A stretch of 64,000 nt of DNA from Bacteroidales bacterium UBA5287 (GTDB lineage: Bacteria > Bacteroidota > Bacteroidia > Bacteroidales > Dysgonomonadaceae). The stretch lies in contig DHSL01000017.1 in assembly GCA_002411345.1 (NCBI GenBank), forward strand, positions 78,833 to 142,832, given 5' to 3'. Position numbers and translations under genes: made by a program. This document shows, piece after piece, positions 17,934 to 26,157 of the stretch. Under the pieces are notes generated by a model, which did no database searches, was not told where the DNA came from, and worked only from the letters and a program-made list of their open reading frames with translations. The first letter of the stretch is position 1. Each line of letters begins with the position of its first letter.

Positions 17934-17987
17934 ATGATCAATTCGTTACATATTCTAGTCATCTCTATTCTACTATCGGATCGATAG
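17934..17987 (+). CDS. Branched-chain amino acid operon leader peptide
   Basis: A 17-codon ORF encodes MINSLHILVISILLSDR. Nine residues are Leu, Ile or Val (four Leu, four Ile, one Val), mostly within a run between codons 5 and 14. Three of the four leucine codons are CTA, which appears uncommon in neighbouring genes. The TAG stop falls at the start of an antiterminator strand, the geometry of ribosome-stalling attenuators. It would not be found by a length-limited ORF search. It should sense charged leucyl-, isoleucyl- and valyl-tRNA. Confidence 0.85.
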   Translation: MINSLHILVISILLSDR

Positions 17988-18066
17988 AAGGTGAGACCAG
18001 GTATGTATATTTGATTAAATATAATAAAGAACAGATAACCTTTCTCACCTTCGAGAAAGGTTTTTT
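17973..18066 (+). promoter_or_regulatory. Transcription attenuator of the leu-ilv operon
   Basis: Three mutually exclusive RNA pairings can be drawn. (1) CTATCG/CGATAG (17973-17978 with 17982-17987) forms a hairpin over the end of the leader ORF. (2) GAAGGTGAGA (17987-17996) pairs perfectly with TCTCACCTTC (18043-18052) as antiterminator. (3) AACCTTTCTC (18037-18046) pairs perfectly with GAGAAAGGTT (18053-18062), followed by a T-run to 18066, as terminator. Pairing 2 uses the left arm and loop of 3. A ribosome stalled at Leu/Ile/Val codons blocks 1 and frees 17987-17996, allowing readthrough into leuA. A ribosome reaching the stop masks that segment and lets the terminator form. Confidence 0.88.
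18037..18066 (+). terminator. Attenuator terminator hairpin
   Basis: A 10-bp perfect stem with a 6-base loop (ACCTTC) and TTTTTT tail, 22 bases before the leuA start. It is the conditional terminator of the attenuator. Confidence 0.9.
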
Positions 18067-18087
18067 CATTTTAAACAGTAAACAGAT

Positions 18088-19575
18088 ATGGAGCGTATTT
18101 ATGTATTTGACACTACCTTGCGAGATGGAGAACAAGTGCCAGGTTGCCAATTGAACACGATTGAAAAAATTCAAGTAGCCCAAGCACTGGAACTATTAGG
18201 TGTAGATGTTATAGAAGCAGGTTTTCCTGTATCAAGTCCTGGTGATTTTAATTCGGTAGTTGAGATTTCAAAAGCGATTACCTGGCCTACTGTTTGCGCT
18301 CTTACCAGAGCTGTAGAAAAAGATATTGAAGTCGCTGCTGAAGCTTTGAAGTATGCAAAGCGCAAACGTATTCACACAGGTATTGGCGTATCAGACTCTC
18401 ACATTAAATATAAATTCAAATCAACTCAAGAAGAAGTTCTTGAACGTGCAATCAAAGCAGTGAAATATGCCCGTAGGTTTGTTGATGATGTAGAGTTTTA
18501 TGCCGAAGATGCCGGTCGCGCAGACAATGAATATCTTGCCAAAGTAGTTCAAGCTGTTGTAAACGCCGGTGCCACCGTAATTAATATTCCTGACACCACA
18601 GGTTATTGTTTTCCAGAAGATTATGGCGCAAAAATCAAGTATTTGGTTGACAATGTTGATATGAAGAATGCTATTTTGGCCACCCATTGTCATCAAGATT
18701 TAGGTATGGCAACTGCTAACACCATTGCCGGAGTTTTAAATGGCGCCCGTCAGATTGAAGTAACCATTAATGGAATTGGAGAACGTGCCGGTAATACCTC
18801 TTTAGAAGAAGTCGTTATGGCATTTAAGAGTCACAAAGAGAAAGGGTTTGACACCAATATCAATACTCAGCATATCTATTCAACCAGTCGTTTAGTTTCC
18901 GGTTTAATGAATATGCCCGTTCAGCCAAACAAAGCTATTGTTGGTCGCAATGCCTTTGCCCATTCATCAGGTATCCATCAAGACGGTGTATTAAAGAATG
19001 TAGAGACCTACGAAATTATTGATCCAAAGGATGTAGGTATTGACGATAGTGCCATTGTTTTGACCGCACGAAGTGGCAGAGCCGCATTAAAAAACAGGTT
19101 ATCATTGCTTGGTGTTGAGGTGGATGGCGAAGAATTAGATGGGATATACAAGAAATTTCTTGAATTAGCCGATAAGAAAAAGAGTGTGAACGATGATGAC
19201 ATTCTAATGTTAGTAGGTAAAGACACCCGTTTACATCGTATAAAGATAGATTTTCTGCAGGTGGTTTGCGGTATTGGCGTTCAGGATGTAGCGAGTATCG
19301 GTTTGAATATAGCCGGAGAGCATTTTGAGGCTACAGCTACCGGTAACGGTCCTGTCGACGCAGCTATCAAAGCAGTAAAAAATATTATCAGTCGCAAGAT
19401 GGTAATCAAGGAATTCCTGATTCAAGCAATTGATCATGGAAGTGATGACACCGGCAAAGTACATATGCAAGTAGAGCATAATGGATTGATATATTATGGT
19501 TTTTCAGCAAACACAGATATTGTTGCCGCGTCTGTAGAAGCATTTATAGATGCAGTAAATAAATTCGTACAATAA
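18088..19575 (+). CDS. leuA: 2-isopropylmalate synthase
   Basis: 495 residues. The HMGL-like TIM barrel opens with FDTTLRDGEQVPGCQLN and carries the metal-binding HCHQDLGMATAN, then GIGERAGNTSLEE. The C-terminal LeuA dimerisation/regulatory domain follows (GNGPVDAAIKAVKNI). It condenses acetyl-CoA with 2-oxoisovalerate, the first step of leucine synthesis. It is the first gene after the attenuator, so attenuation controls entry into the whole operon. A second LeuA-like enzyme is encoded three genes downstream. Confidence 0.95.
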   Translation: MERIYVFDTTLRDGEQVPGCQLNTIEKIQVAQALELLGVDVIEAGFPVSSPGDFNSVVEISKAITWPTVCALTRAVEKDIEVAAEALKYAKRKRIHTGIGVSDSHIKYKFKSTQEEVLERAIKAVKYARRFVDDVEFYAEDAGRADNEYLAKVVQAVVNAGATVINIPDTTGYCFPEDYGAKIKYLVDNVDMKNAILATHCHQDLGMATANTIAGVLNGARQIEVTINGIGERAGNTSLEEVVMAFKSHKEKGFDTNINTQHIYSTSRLVSGLMNMPVQPNKAIVGRNAFAHSSGIHQDGVLKNVETYEIIDPKDVGIDDSAIVLTARSGRAALKNRLSLLGVEVDGEELDGIYKKFLELADKKKSVNDDDILMLVGKDTRLHRIKIDFLQVVCGIGVQDVASIGLNIAGEHFEATATGNGPVDAAIKAVKNIISRKMVIKEFLIQAIDHGSDDTGKVHMQVEHNGLIYYGFSANTDIVAASVEAFIDAVNKFVQ

Positions 19576-19622
19576 TAGATTATAATAACAACTAAAAACC
19601 CCAATGAGGGGCTAAAAGATAG

Positions 19623-21008
19623 ATGAAAACATTATTTGATAAAATTTGGGATGCCCATGTGGTAAGTACCGTTAAAGATGGTCCCACTCAATTATATATT
19701 GACAGGCATTTATGTCACGAAGTGACCAGTCCACAAGCGTTTGATGGTTTAAGAAAACGTGGTTTGCAAGTGTTTCGTCCTGAGCAGACAACCCTTACCG
19801 CAGACCATAATATACCCACAATGAATCAAGATCAGCCAATTAGTGATAAGATCTCTCGCTTTCAGGTAGATACTTTAGCAAAGAATGCCCGAGAATTTGG
19901 TCTTACCTATTATGGTTTAGGAAATCCCAAAAACGGAATTGTTCATGTAGTCGGACCTGAAAATGGTTATACCCAGCCCGGAATGACCATTGTATGTGGT
20001 GACAGTCACACATCAACCCATGGAGCATTTGGAGCTATTGCTTTTGGTATTGGTACCAGTGAAGTAGAAATGGTGTTATCCTCACAATGTATATTACAGT
20101 CGCGTCCCAAAACCATGCGCATCAACTATGATGGCGAATTAAAAAATGGTGTTACAGCCAAGGATATAGCACTTTATACCATTTGGAAAATGACCACCAG
20201 TGGTGCGACCGGTTATTTTGTAGAATATGCAGGAGAAGCCATTCGTAGTCTGTCGATGGAAGCCCGAATGACCCTTTGTAATTTAAGTATTGAGATGGGT
20301 GCCCGTGGAGGATTAATTGCCCCTGATGAGACCACATTCAACTATGTTAAAGGTCGCGAGTTTGCACCAAAAGGTGAGAAATGGGATGAAGCAATTTCCT
20401 ATTGGAAAACATTAAAGACCGATGAAGGAGCAACGTTTGATAAAGAAATCACTTTTGATGTATCCGATATACAACCAATGATTACCTACGGCACAAATCC
20501 CGGAATGGGAATGCCAATAAACGGTACGATTCCCGAATTAGAAGAAATTGATGAAGCCAGCAAGATCTCGTTTGAAAAATCATTGAAATACATGGGTTTT
20601 AATCCAGGAGATAAGATGGAAGGTAAAACCATTGATTATGTTTTTCTTGGAAGTTGCACTAATGGTCGTATAGAAGATTTCAGAGCATTTGCAAATTTTG
20701 TAAAAGGCAAGAAGAAAGCCGAAAATGTAACAGCCTGGTTAGTTCCCGGCAGTTGGCAAGTTCGTAAGCAGATTGAAGCCGAAGGCTTAGATAAGATACT
20801 TGAAGAAGCCGGATTTGAGATCCGTCAGCCCGGATGTTCCGCTTGTTTAGCAATGAACGACGATAAAGTCCCTGCCGGTAAGTATGCCGTATCAACATCC
20901 AATCGTAATTTCGAAGGACGTCAGGGTCCCGGTTCCCGTACAATTCTTGCCGGCCCTTTAGTAGCAGCCGCTTCAGCAATCACAGGTAAAATAACTAATC
21001 CTTTTTAA
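19623..21008 (+). CDS. leuC: 3-isopropylmalate dehydratase large subunit
   Basis: 461 residues. Aconitase-family 4Fe-4S ligands are seen in VFLGSCTNGRIEDF and in PGCSACLAMNDDKV near the C-terminus. The early GDSHTSTHGAFGAIAFGIGTSE is the substrate-site signature. With LeuD it isomerises 2-isopropylmalate to 3-isopropylmalate, and if the neighbouring LeuA2 is a citramalate synthase it would also process citramalate. leuD follows after 5 bases. Confidence 0.96.
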   Translation: MKTLFDKIWDAHVVSTVKDGPTQLYIDRHLCHEVTSPQAFDGLRKRGLQVFRPEQTTLTADHNIPTMNQDQPISDKISRFQVDTLAKNAREFGLTYYGLGNPKNGIVHVVGPENGYTQPGMTIVCGDSHTSTHGAFGAIAFGIGTSEVEMVLSSQCILQSRPKTMRINYDGELKNGVTAKDIALYTIWKMTTSGATGYFVEYAGEAIRSLSMEARMTLCNLSIEMGARGGLIAPDETTFNYVKGREFAPKGEKWDEAISYWKTLKTDEGATFDKEITFDVSDIQPMITYGTNPGMGMPINGTIPELEEIDEASKISFEKSLKYMGFNPGDKMEGKTIDYVFLGSCTNGRIEDFRAFANFVKGKKKAENVTAWLVPGSWQVRKQIEAEGLDKILEEAGFEIRQPGCSACLAMNDDKVPAGKYAVSTSNRNFEGRQGPGSRTILAGPLVAAASAITGKITNPF

Positions 21009-21013
21009 GACAT

Positions 21014-21610
21014 ATGGAAAAATTTCAAACAATAATATCATCTTGTATCCCCTTACCAATTGAGAATGTTGATACAGACCAGATCATACCCGCTCGATTT
21101 TTAAAAGCCACAACTCGTGAAGGTTTTGGAGACAATTTGTTTGCCGACTGGCGTTATGATAAATCCGGCAATCCCAAATCAGATTTTGTGTTAAACGATT
21201 CCACATATAGCGGTCAAGTGTTGGTTGCAGGTAAGAATTTTGGTAGTGGCAGCAGTCGTGAGCATGCCGCATGGGCAATTGCCGGTTATGGATTCAAGGT
21301 TGTTGTATCGAGTTTTTTTGCTGATATATTCAGGAACAACGCTTTGAATAATGGAATATTACCTGTTGTTGTCAGTGACTCGTTCCTCAGTGATTTATTC
21401 ACATCGATAAACAATAATTCTAAAACCACTATCACAGTAAATTTAGAAGAGCAGTTTATTCAGAACAATGAAAATGGCAAAAAAGAATTTTTCGAGATTA
21501 ATTCTTATAAAAAAGAATGTTTATTAAACGGTTTAGACGATATCGATTTTCTGCTTTCCAATAAAGCTAAAATTGAATCATACGAAAAGACCAGGCCTTT
21601 TGTGTATTAA
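21014..21610 (+). CDS. leuD: 3-isopropylmalate dehydratase small subunit
   Basis: 198 residues, typical for LeuD. PIENVDTDQIIPARFLK at the N-terminus and GKNFGSGSSREHAAWAI are the family's substrate-recognition motifs. It pairs with LeuC. It lies immediately after leuC and 21 bases before the leuA paralogue. Confidence 0.96.
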   Translation: MEKFQTIISSCIPLPIENVDTDQIIPARFLKATTREGFGDNLFADWRYDKSGNPKSDFVLNDSTYSGQVLVAGKNFGSGSSREHAAWAIAGYGFKVVVSSFFADIFRNNALNNGILPVVVSDSFLSDLFTSINNNSKTTITVNLEEQFIQNNENGKKEFFEINSYKKECLLNGLDDIDFLLSNKAKIESYEKTRPFVY

Positions 21611-21631
21611 TTGTGTGTCTCAGATTATTGA

Positions 21632-23188
21632 ATGAAAAGAAGGAAAATTGAAATAATGGACACCACGCTTCGTGATGGAGAACAAACATCAGGAGTATCT
21701 TTTGCAACACAGGAAAAAGTGAGTGTTGTCCGTTTGCTTTTAGAAGAGCTTCATATTGATAGAGTAGAAGTCGCTTCGGCCCGTGTTTCTGAAGGAGAAT
21801 TCAAGACGGTTCAAAAAATTGCACAATGGGCACAAGCCAATGGCCATCTCAATCAGATTGAAGTATTAGGTTTTGTAGATGGTACCTCTTCTATCGAATG
21901 GATCACAAGTGCCGGTTGTAAGGTTATGAATCTGTTATGCAAAGGTTCTCTTAAGCATTGCAATAAGCAGTTAAAGAAAACCCCGGAAGAACATTTTCGT
22001 GATATCAAGCAAGTAATATCCAATGCTCGTAAAGTCGGTGTTGAGGTAAACGTATATCTCGAAGACTGGTCTAACGGAATGAAAGATTCTGAGGCTTATG
22101 TATTTCAGATGGTTGATGAATTAAAAAATGAGCCAATCAAGCGATTTATGCTTCCTGACACATTAGGAGTGTTGAATCCAGATCAGACAGCAGAATACTG
22201 CAAGAAGATGATAGATCGTTATCCCGATTTACATTTCGATTTTCATGCACACAATGATTACGATTTAGCCGTAGCCAATGTTTTTGAAGCAGTCAAGTCA
22301 GGAATACAAGGAGTTCATGTTACAGTCAACGGTCTTGGAGAAAGAGCCGGTAACGCCCCACTCACAAGTGTGCTTGCTGTACTTGAAGACCATTTGAAGT
22401 TGAAAACAAATATAAATGAAGAAAACGTATTCAAGGTAAGTAAGATTGTTGAAAGTTATTCAGGCATTCGTATTCCTGCAAATAAGCCAGTTATTGGTGA
22501 TAATGTATTTACTCAGGTAGCTGGTGTCCATGCAGATGGAGATAAAAAGAACAATCTCTATTATAATGATTTGTTACCTGAGCGATTTGGCAGAACAAGA
22601 GAATACGCACTTGGTAAAACATCAGGTAAAGCCAATATTGAGAATAATCTGAAATTGTTGGGAATAGAACTTGATGAAGAATCAACAAAGAAAGTAACAG
22701 CTCGTATTATCGAGTTAGGTGATAAGAAAGAACCCGTTAGTCTGGAGGAATTGCCCTATATCGTTTCTGATATCTTAAAGAATGGCGTTGATAATCAGGA
22801 TATTCAGATGCTTAACTATTCGTTAAATCTGGCTGATGGTTTACGCCCCACAGCAACAGTAAAGATATCCATTCATGGTGAAGTCTATCAGCAAACAGCC
22901 GCCGGTGATGGTCAGTATCACGCGTTCAGTAAAGCGATGTATAAGATTTATCGTTCGCTTGACAAGCCAATACCCCAGTTGATTGATTATGTAGTTGTTA
23001 TTCCACCCGGAGGTCAGACCGATGCTTTTGTTCAGACTATTATCACATGGAATTTTGAAGGTAAAGTTTTCAAAACCCGCGGATTAGATGTCGACCAAAC
23101 CGTTGCCGCCATTAAAGCGACGATGAAAATGTTGAATATGATTGAGAGCGGTAATATTCCTACGATAACCTATACAGGATTACCATAA
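21632..23188 (+). CDS. LeuA paralogue, candidate (R)-citramalate synthase
   Basis: 518 residues. HMGL-like barrel (MDTTLRDGEQTSGVSFATQEK, DFHAHNDYDLAVANVF, NGLGERAGNAPL) and a C-terminal LeuA regulatory domain (GDGQYHAFSKAMYKIY). It is clearly divergent from the leuA product at 18088: HAHND instead of HCHQD and a different active-site context. The operon has no threonine dehydratase, yet continues into ilvD, ilvB, ilvN and ilvC, so a citramalate route from pyruvate to 2-oxobutyrate via LeuCD and LeuB would make isoleucine synthesis self-contained. Public annotation of such genes is usually 2-isopropylmalate synthase. Family is certain; substrate is inferred. Confidence 0.85.
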   Translation: MKRRKIEIMDTTLRDGEQTSGVSFATQEKVSVVRLLLEELHIDRVEVASARVSEGEFKTVQKIAQWAQANGHLNQIEVLGFVDGTSSIEWITSAGCKVMNLLCKGSLKHCNKQLKKTPEEHFRDIKQVISNARKVGVEVNVYLEDWSNGMKDSEAYVFQMVDELKNEPIKRFMLPDTLGVLNPDQTAEYCKKMIDRYPDLHFDFHAHNDYDLAVANVFEAVKSGIQGVHVTVNGLGERAGNAPLTSVLAVLEDHLKLKTNINEENVFKVSKIVESYSGIRIPANKPVIGDNVFTQVAGVHADGDKKNNLYYNDLLPERFGRTREYALGKTSGKANIENNLKLLGIELDEESTKKVTARIIELGDKKEPVSLEELPYIVSDILKNGVDNQDIQMLNYSLNLADGLRPTATVKISIHGEVYQQTAAGDGQYHAFSKAMYKIYRSLDKPIPQLIDYVVVIPPGGQTDAFVQTIITWNFEGKVFKTRGLDVDQTVAAIKATMKMLNMIESGNIPTITYTGLP

Positions 23189-23230
23189 GTTAGATTATAT
23201 ATAGATTGAAAAAAAATAAATAAACATAAG

Positions 23231-24298
23231 ATGAAATTAAATATTGCAGTTTTGGCAGGTGACGGTATTGGTCCCGAGATTATGAAACAAGCTCTTGATG
23301 TTACAAAAGCGGTTAGTAAAAAATACGGTCACGACCTATCATATAAAGAAGCCATTGTTGGAGCCTGTGCAATTGATGAGGTTGGTGATCCTTATCCCGC
23401 TGCCACACATGAAATATGCATGCAGTCAGATGCCGTTCTTTTTGGAGCAATCGGCTCACCAAAATATGATAATAATCCAAATGCCAAAGTGCGACCCGAG
23501 CAAGGATTGTTGAGCATGCGAAAACAGTTGGGTTTATATGGAAATATCCGTCCCGTATCGACTTTTCCTTCACTAATTCATAAGTCGCCCTTAAGAGCAG
23601 ATTTGGTTGATGGAGCCGATTTTATGTGTATTCGTGAGCTTACAGGAGGAATGTATTTTGGTCGCCCTCAAGGTCGCAGTGAAGACGGCAATACAGCCTA
23701 TGATACCTGTATTTACACACGCGAAGAGATTGAGCGCGTTCTTCATTTGGCCTATAAATATGCCGGACAAAGAAGGAAGAAAGTCACTGTTGTTGACAAA
23801 GCCAATGTTATTGCCACTTCCCGTTTATGGCGTCAGATAGCCCAAGAAATATCTCCCCAGTATCCAGATATTGAAACAGAATATCTGTTTGTAGATAATG
23901 CAGCGATGAGAATTATTCAATGGCCAAAGAGTTTTGACGTATTAGTTACTGAAAACATGTTTGGTGATATTCTTACAGATGAAGCATCCGTGATTACCGG
24001 TTCTATGGGAATGTTACCCTCCGCATCCATTGGTCTGCACACCTCATTGTTTGAGCCTATTCACGGTTCTTATCCACAAGCAGCAGGAAAAGACATAGCA
24101 AATCCACTTGCCATGATATTGTCCGTTGCATTGATGTTTGAATATGCTTTTAATTTGAAAGAAGAAGGAACCCTTATTCGTGAAGCAGTGAATGCAAGTC
24201 TTGATGCCGGTGTTGTAACAGAAGATATTGCAGACGGAGGCAAAGCCTATAAGCTATCGGAAGTAGGCGCATGGATTGTTGATTACATCAATAAATAA
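23231..24298 (+). CDS. leuB: 3-isopropylmalate dehydrogenase
   Basis: 355 residues. Family marks are LAGDGIGPEIMKQALDV, GAIGSPKYDNNP, IRELTGGMYFG, and the metal/NAD site NMFGDILTDEASVITGSMGMLPSAS with EPIHGSYPQAAGKDIANPLA. It oxidatively decarboxylates 3-isopropylmalate to the leucine keto acid and possibly acts on methylmalate too. It lies 42 bases after the leuA paralogue and 6 bases before ilvD. Confidence 0.96.
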   Translation: MKLNIAVLAGDGIGPEIMKQALDVTKAVSKKYGHDLSYKEAIVGACAIDEVGDPYPAATHEICMQSDAVLFGAIGSPKYDNNPNAKVRPEQGLLSMRKQLGLYGNIRPVSTFPSLIHKSPLRADLVDGADFMCIRELTGGMYFGRPQGRSEDGNTAYDTCIYTREEIERVLHLAYKYAGQRRKKVTVVDKANVIATSRLWRQIAQEISPQYPDIETEYLFVDNAAMRIIQWPKSFDVLVTENMFGDILTDEASVITGSMGMLPSASIGLHTSLFEPIHGSYPQAAGKDIANPLAMILSVALMFEYAFNLKEEGTLIREAVNASLDAGVVTEDIADGGKAYKLSEVGAWIVDYINK

Positions 24299-24304
24299 CC
24301 AAAA

Positions 24305-26155
24305 ATGGATAAAAACAAGTCAAACTCAGGTTCGAAATTGAACAGCGCAACCAGTACTCAAGGCAGGCGAATGGCCGGTGCCCGAGCATTATGGCATGCC
24401 AATGGCATGAAGCGTGAACAAATGGGCAAACCCATAATTGCCATTGTCAATTCATTCACCCAGTTTGTTCCCGGTCATGTTCATCTGCATGAAATCGGGC
24501 AGATGGTAAAAAAGGAGATTGAAAAACTTGGTTGTTTTGCTGCAGAGTTTAATACTATTGCAATTGACGATGGTATAGCGATGGGGCATGATGGTATGTT
24601 GTATTCACTACCTTCTCGAGATTTGATTGCCGACAGTGTTGAATACATGATAAATGCCCACAAGGCAGATGCAATGATTTGCATCAGTAATTGTGATAAG
24701 ATAACCCCGGGAATGTTGTTGGCTACCATGAGGTTGAACATACCAACGATCTTTGTTTCAGGAGGTCCGATGGAAGCCGGAAAAATTGGGGATGAGCAAA
24801 TCGATTTGATTGACGCTATGGTTGAGTCCGCCGATGAATCAGTCTCCGACGAACGAATTGCAGAATTAGAAAACCTTGCTTGTCCCACATGCGGTTCATG
24901 TTCAGGCATGTTTACAGCAAATTCTATGAACTGTTTGAATGAAGCGATCGGTTTAGCCTTACCCGGTAATGGAACCGTATTAGCCACACATTCAAATCGA
25001 ATTGAATTATTTAAGCAAGCCGCCAGGCAGATTGTAGAAAATGCCAATCGTTATTATTTTGAAGGAGACGAAAGTGTTCTTCCTTTAAATATAGCAACCC
25101 GTCAATCATTTTTAAATGCAATGACATTAGATATTGCAATGGGCGGTTCGACAAATACCATACTCCATTTATTAGCCATAGCAAATGAAGGCGGAGTAGA
25201 TTTCACGATGGATGATATCGATACCCTTTCCCGTAAAACCCCATGCGTATGTAAAGTCGCCCCCAATACGAAGAAGTATCATATTCAGGATGTTAATCGT
25301 GCAGGCGGAATCATGGGAATCATGGGAGAATTAGCCAAAGCCAAACTGGTAGATACCACTGTTTATAGAGCCGATGGACTCACATTAGGAGAAGCCATTG
25401 AGAAATATTCAATAACCAGAGATGGCATTGATCCCGAAGCTATGAATATTTATTTATCAGCACCCGGTAATCGATATAACCTTGTGATGGGATCTCAAAA
25501 CGCACGTTTTCTGTCGCTTGACAATGACAGAAGCGATGGTTGTATCCGTGATATTGACCATTCTTATACCAAAGATGGAGGATTGGCAATATTGAAAGGC
25601 AATATAGCACAAAATGGTTGTGTTGTAAAGACTGCCGGAGTAGATGAGAATATTTGGAAGTTTTCCGGCAAGGCAAAAGTCTTTCAATCACAAGAAGATG
25701 CATGTGACGGAATCTTGCATGGTAAAGTTCAAGCCGGTGATGTTGTAGTTATTGTTTATGAAGGTCCCAAAGGCGGTCCAGGTATGCAAGAGATGTTATA
25801 TCCAACTTCATATATCAAAGCCAAGCATCTTGGTAAAGAATGTGCCCTTATTACAGACGGTCGTTTTTCGGGAGGCACCTCAGGATTGTCCATTGGGCAT
25901 ATATCCCCTGAAGCCGCTGCCGGAGGAAACATAGGATTAGTAAAAGATGGCGACATCATTGAAATAGATATCCCCAATAGAATTATAAATCTTAAAGTAT
26001 CAGATGCCGAATTGTCGGAAAGAAGAAACCAGGAAGAGGCAAAAGGTAAAGATGCTTTTCAACCGATTAGAAACAGAAAAATATCCAAAGCCCTGAAAGC
26101 ATACGCCAGTCTTGTCAGCTCTGCCGATAAGGGTGCAATTAGATTAATTGATTGA
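24305..26155 (+). CDS. ilvD: Dihydroxy-acid dehydratase
   Basis: 616 residues. Cluster ligands occur in ISNCDKITPGMLLA and CPTCGSCSGMFTANSMNC. The later GPKGGPGMQEMLYPT and DGRFSGGTSGLSIGH are family signatures. It dehydrates dihydroxy acids to the keto acids of valine and isoleucine. The stop at 26153-26155 is two bases before the ilvB ATG, so translation is probably coupled. Confidence 0.96.
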   Translation: MDKNKSNSGSKLNSATSTQGRRMAGARALWHANGMKREQMGKPIIAIVNSFTQFVPGHVHLHEIGQMVKKEIEKLGCFAAEFNTIAIDDGIAMGHDGMLYSLPSRDLIADSVEYMINAHKADAMICISNCDKITPGMLLATMRLNIPTIFVSGGPMEAGKIGDEQIDLIDAMVESADESVSDERIAELENLACPTCGSCSGMFTANSMNCLNEAIGLALPGNGTVLATHSNRIELFKQAARQIVENANRYYFEGDESVLPLNIATRQSFLNAMTLDIAMGGSTNTILHLLAIANEGGVDFTMDDIDTLSRKTPCVCKVAPNTKKYHIQDVNRAGGIMGIMGELAKAKLVDTTVYRADGLTLGEAIEKYSITRDGIDPEAMNIYLSAPGNRYNLVMGSQNARFLSLDNDRSDGCIRDIDHSYTKDGGLAILKGNIAQNGCVVKTAGVDENIWKFSGKAKVFQSQEDACDGILHGKVQAGDVVVIVYEGPKGGPGMQEMLYPTSYIKAKHLGKECALITDGRFSGGTSGLSIGHISPEAAAGGNIGLVKDGDIIEIDIPNRIINLKVSDAELSERRNQEEAKGKDAFQPIRNRKISKALKAYASLVSSADKGAIRLID

Positions 26156-26157
26156 TT

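Noticed and set aside
19599..19611. CCCC-AATGA-GGGG hairpin between leuA and leuC, as a terminator
   Set aside because: Only 4 bp with no T-run. The operon clearly continues, so at most it is a minor mRNA structure.
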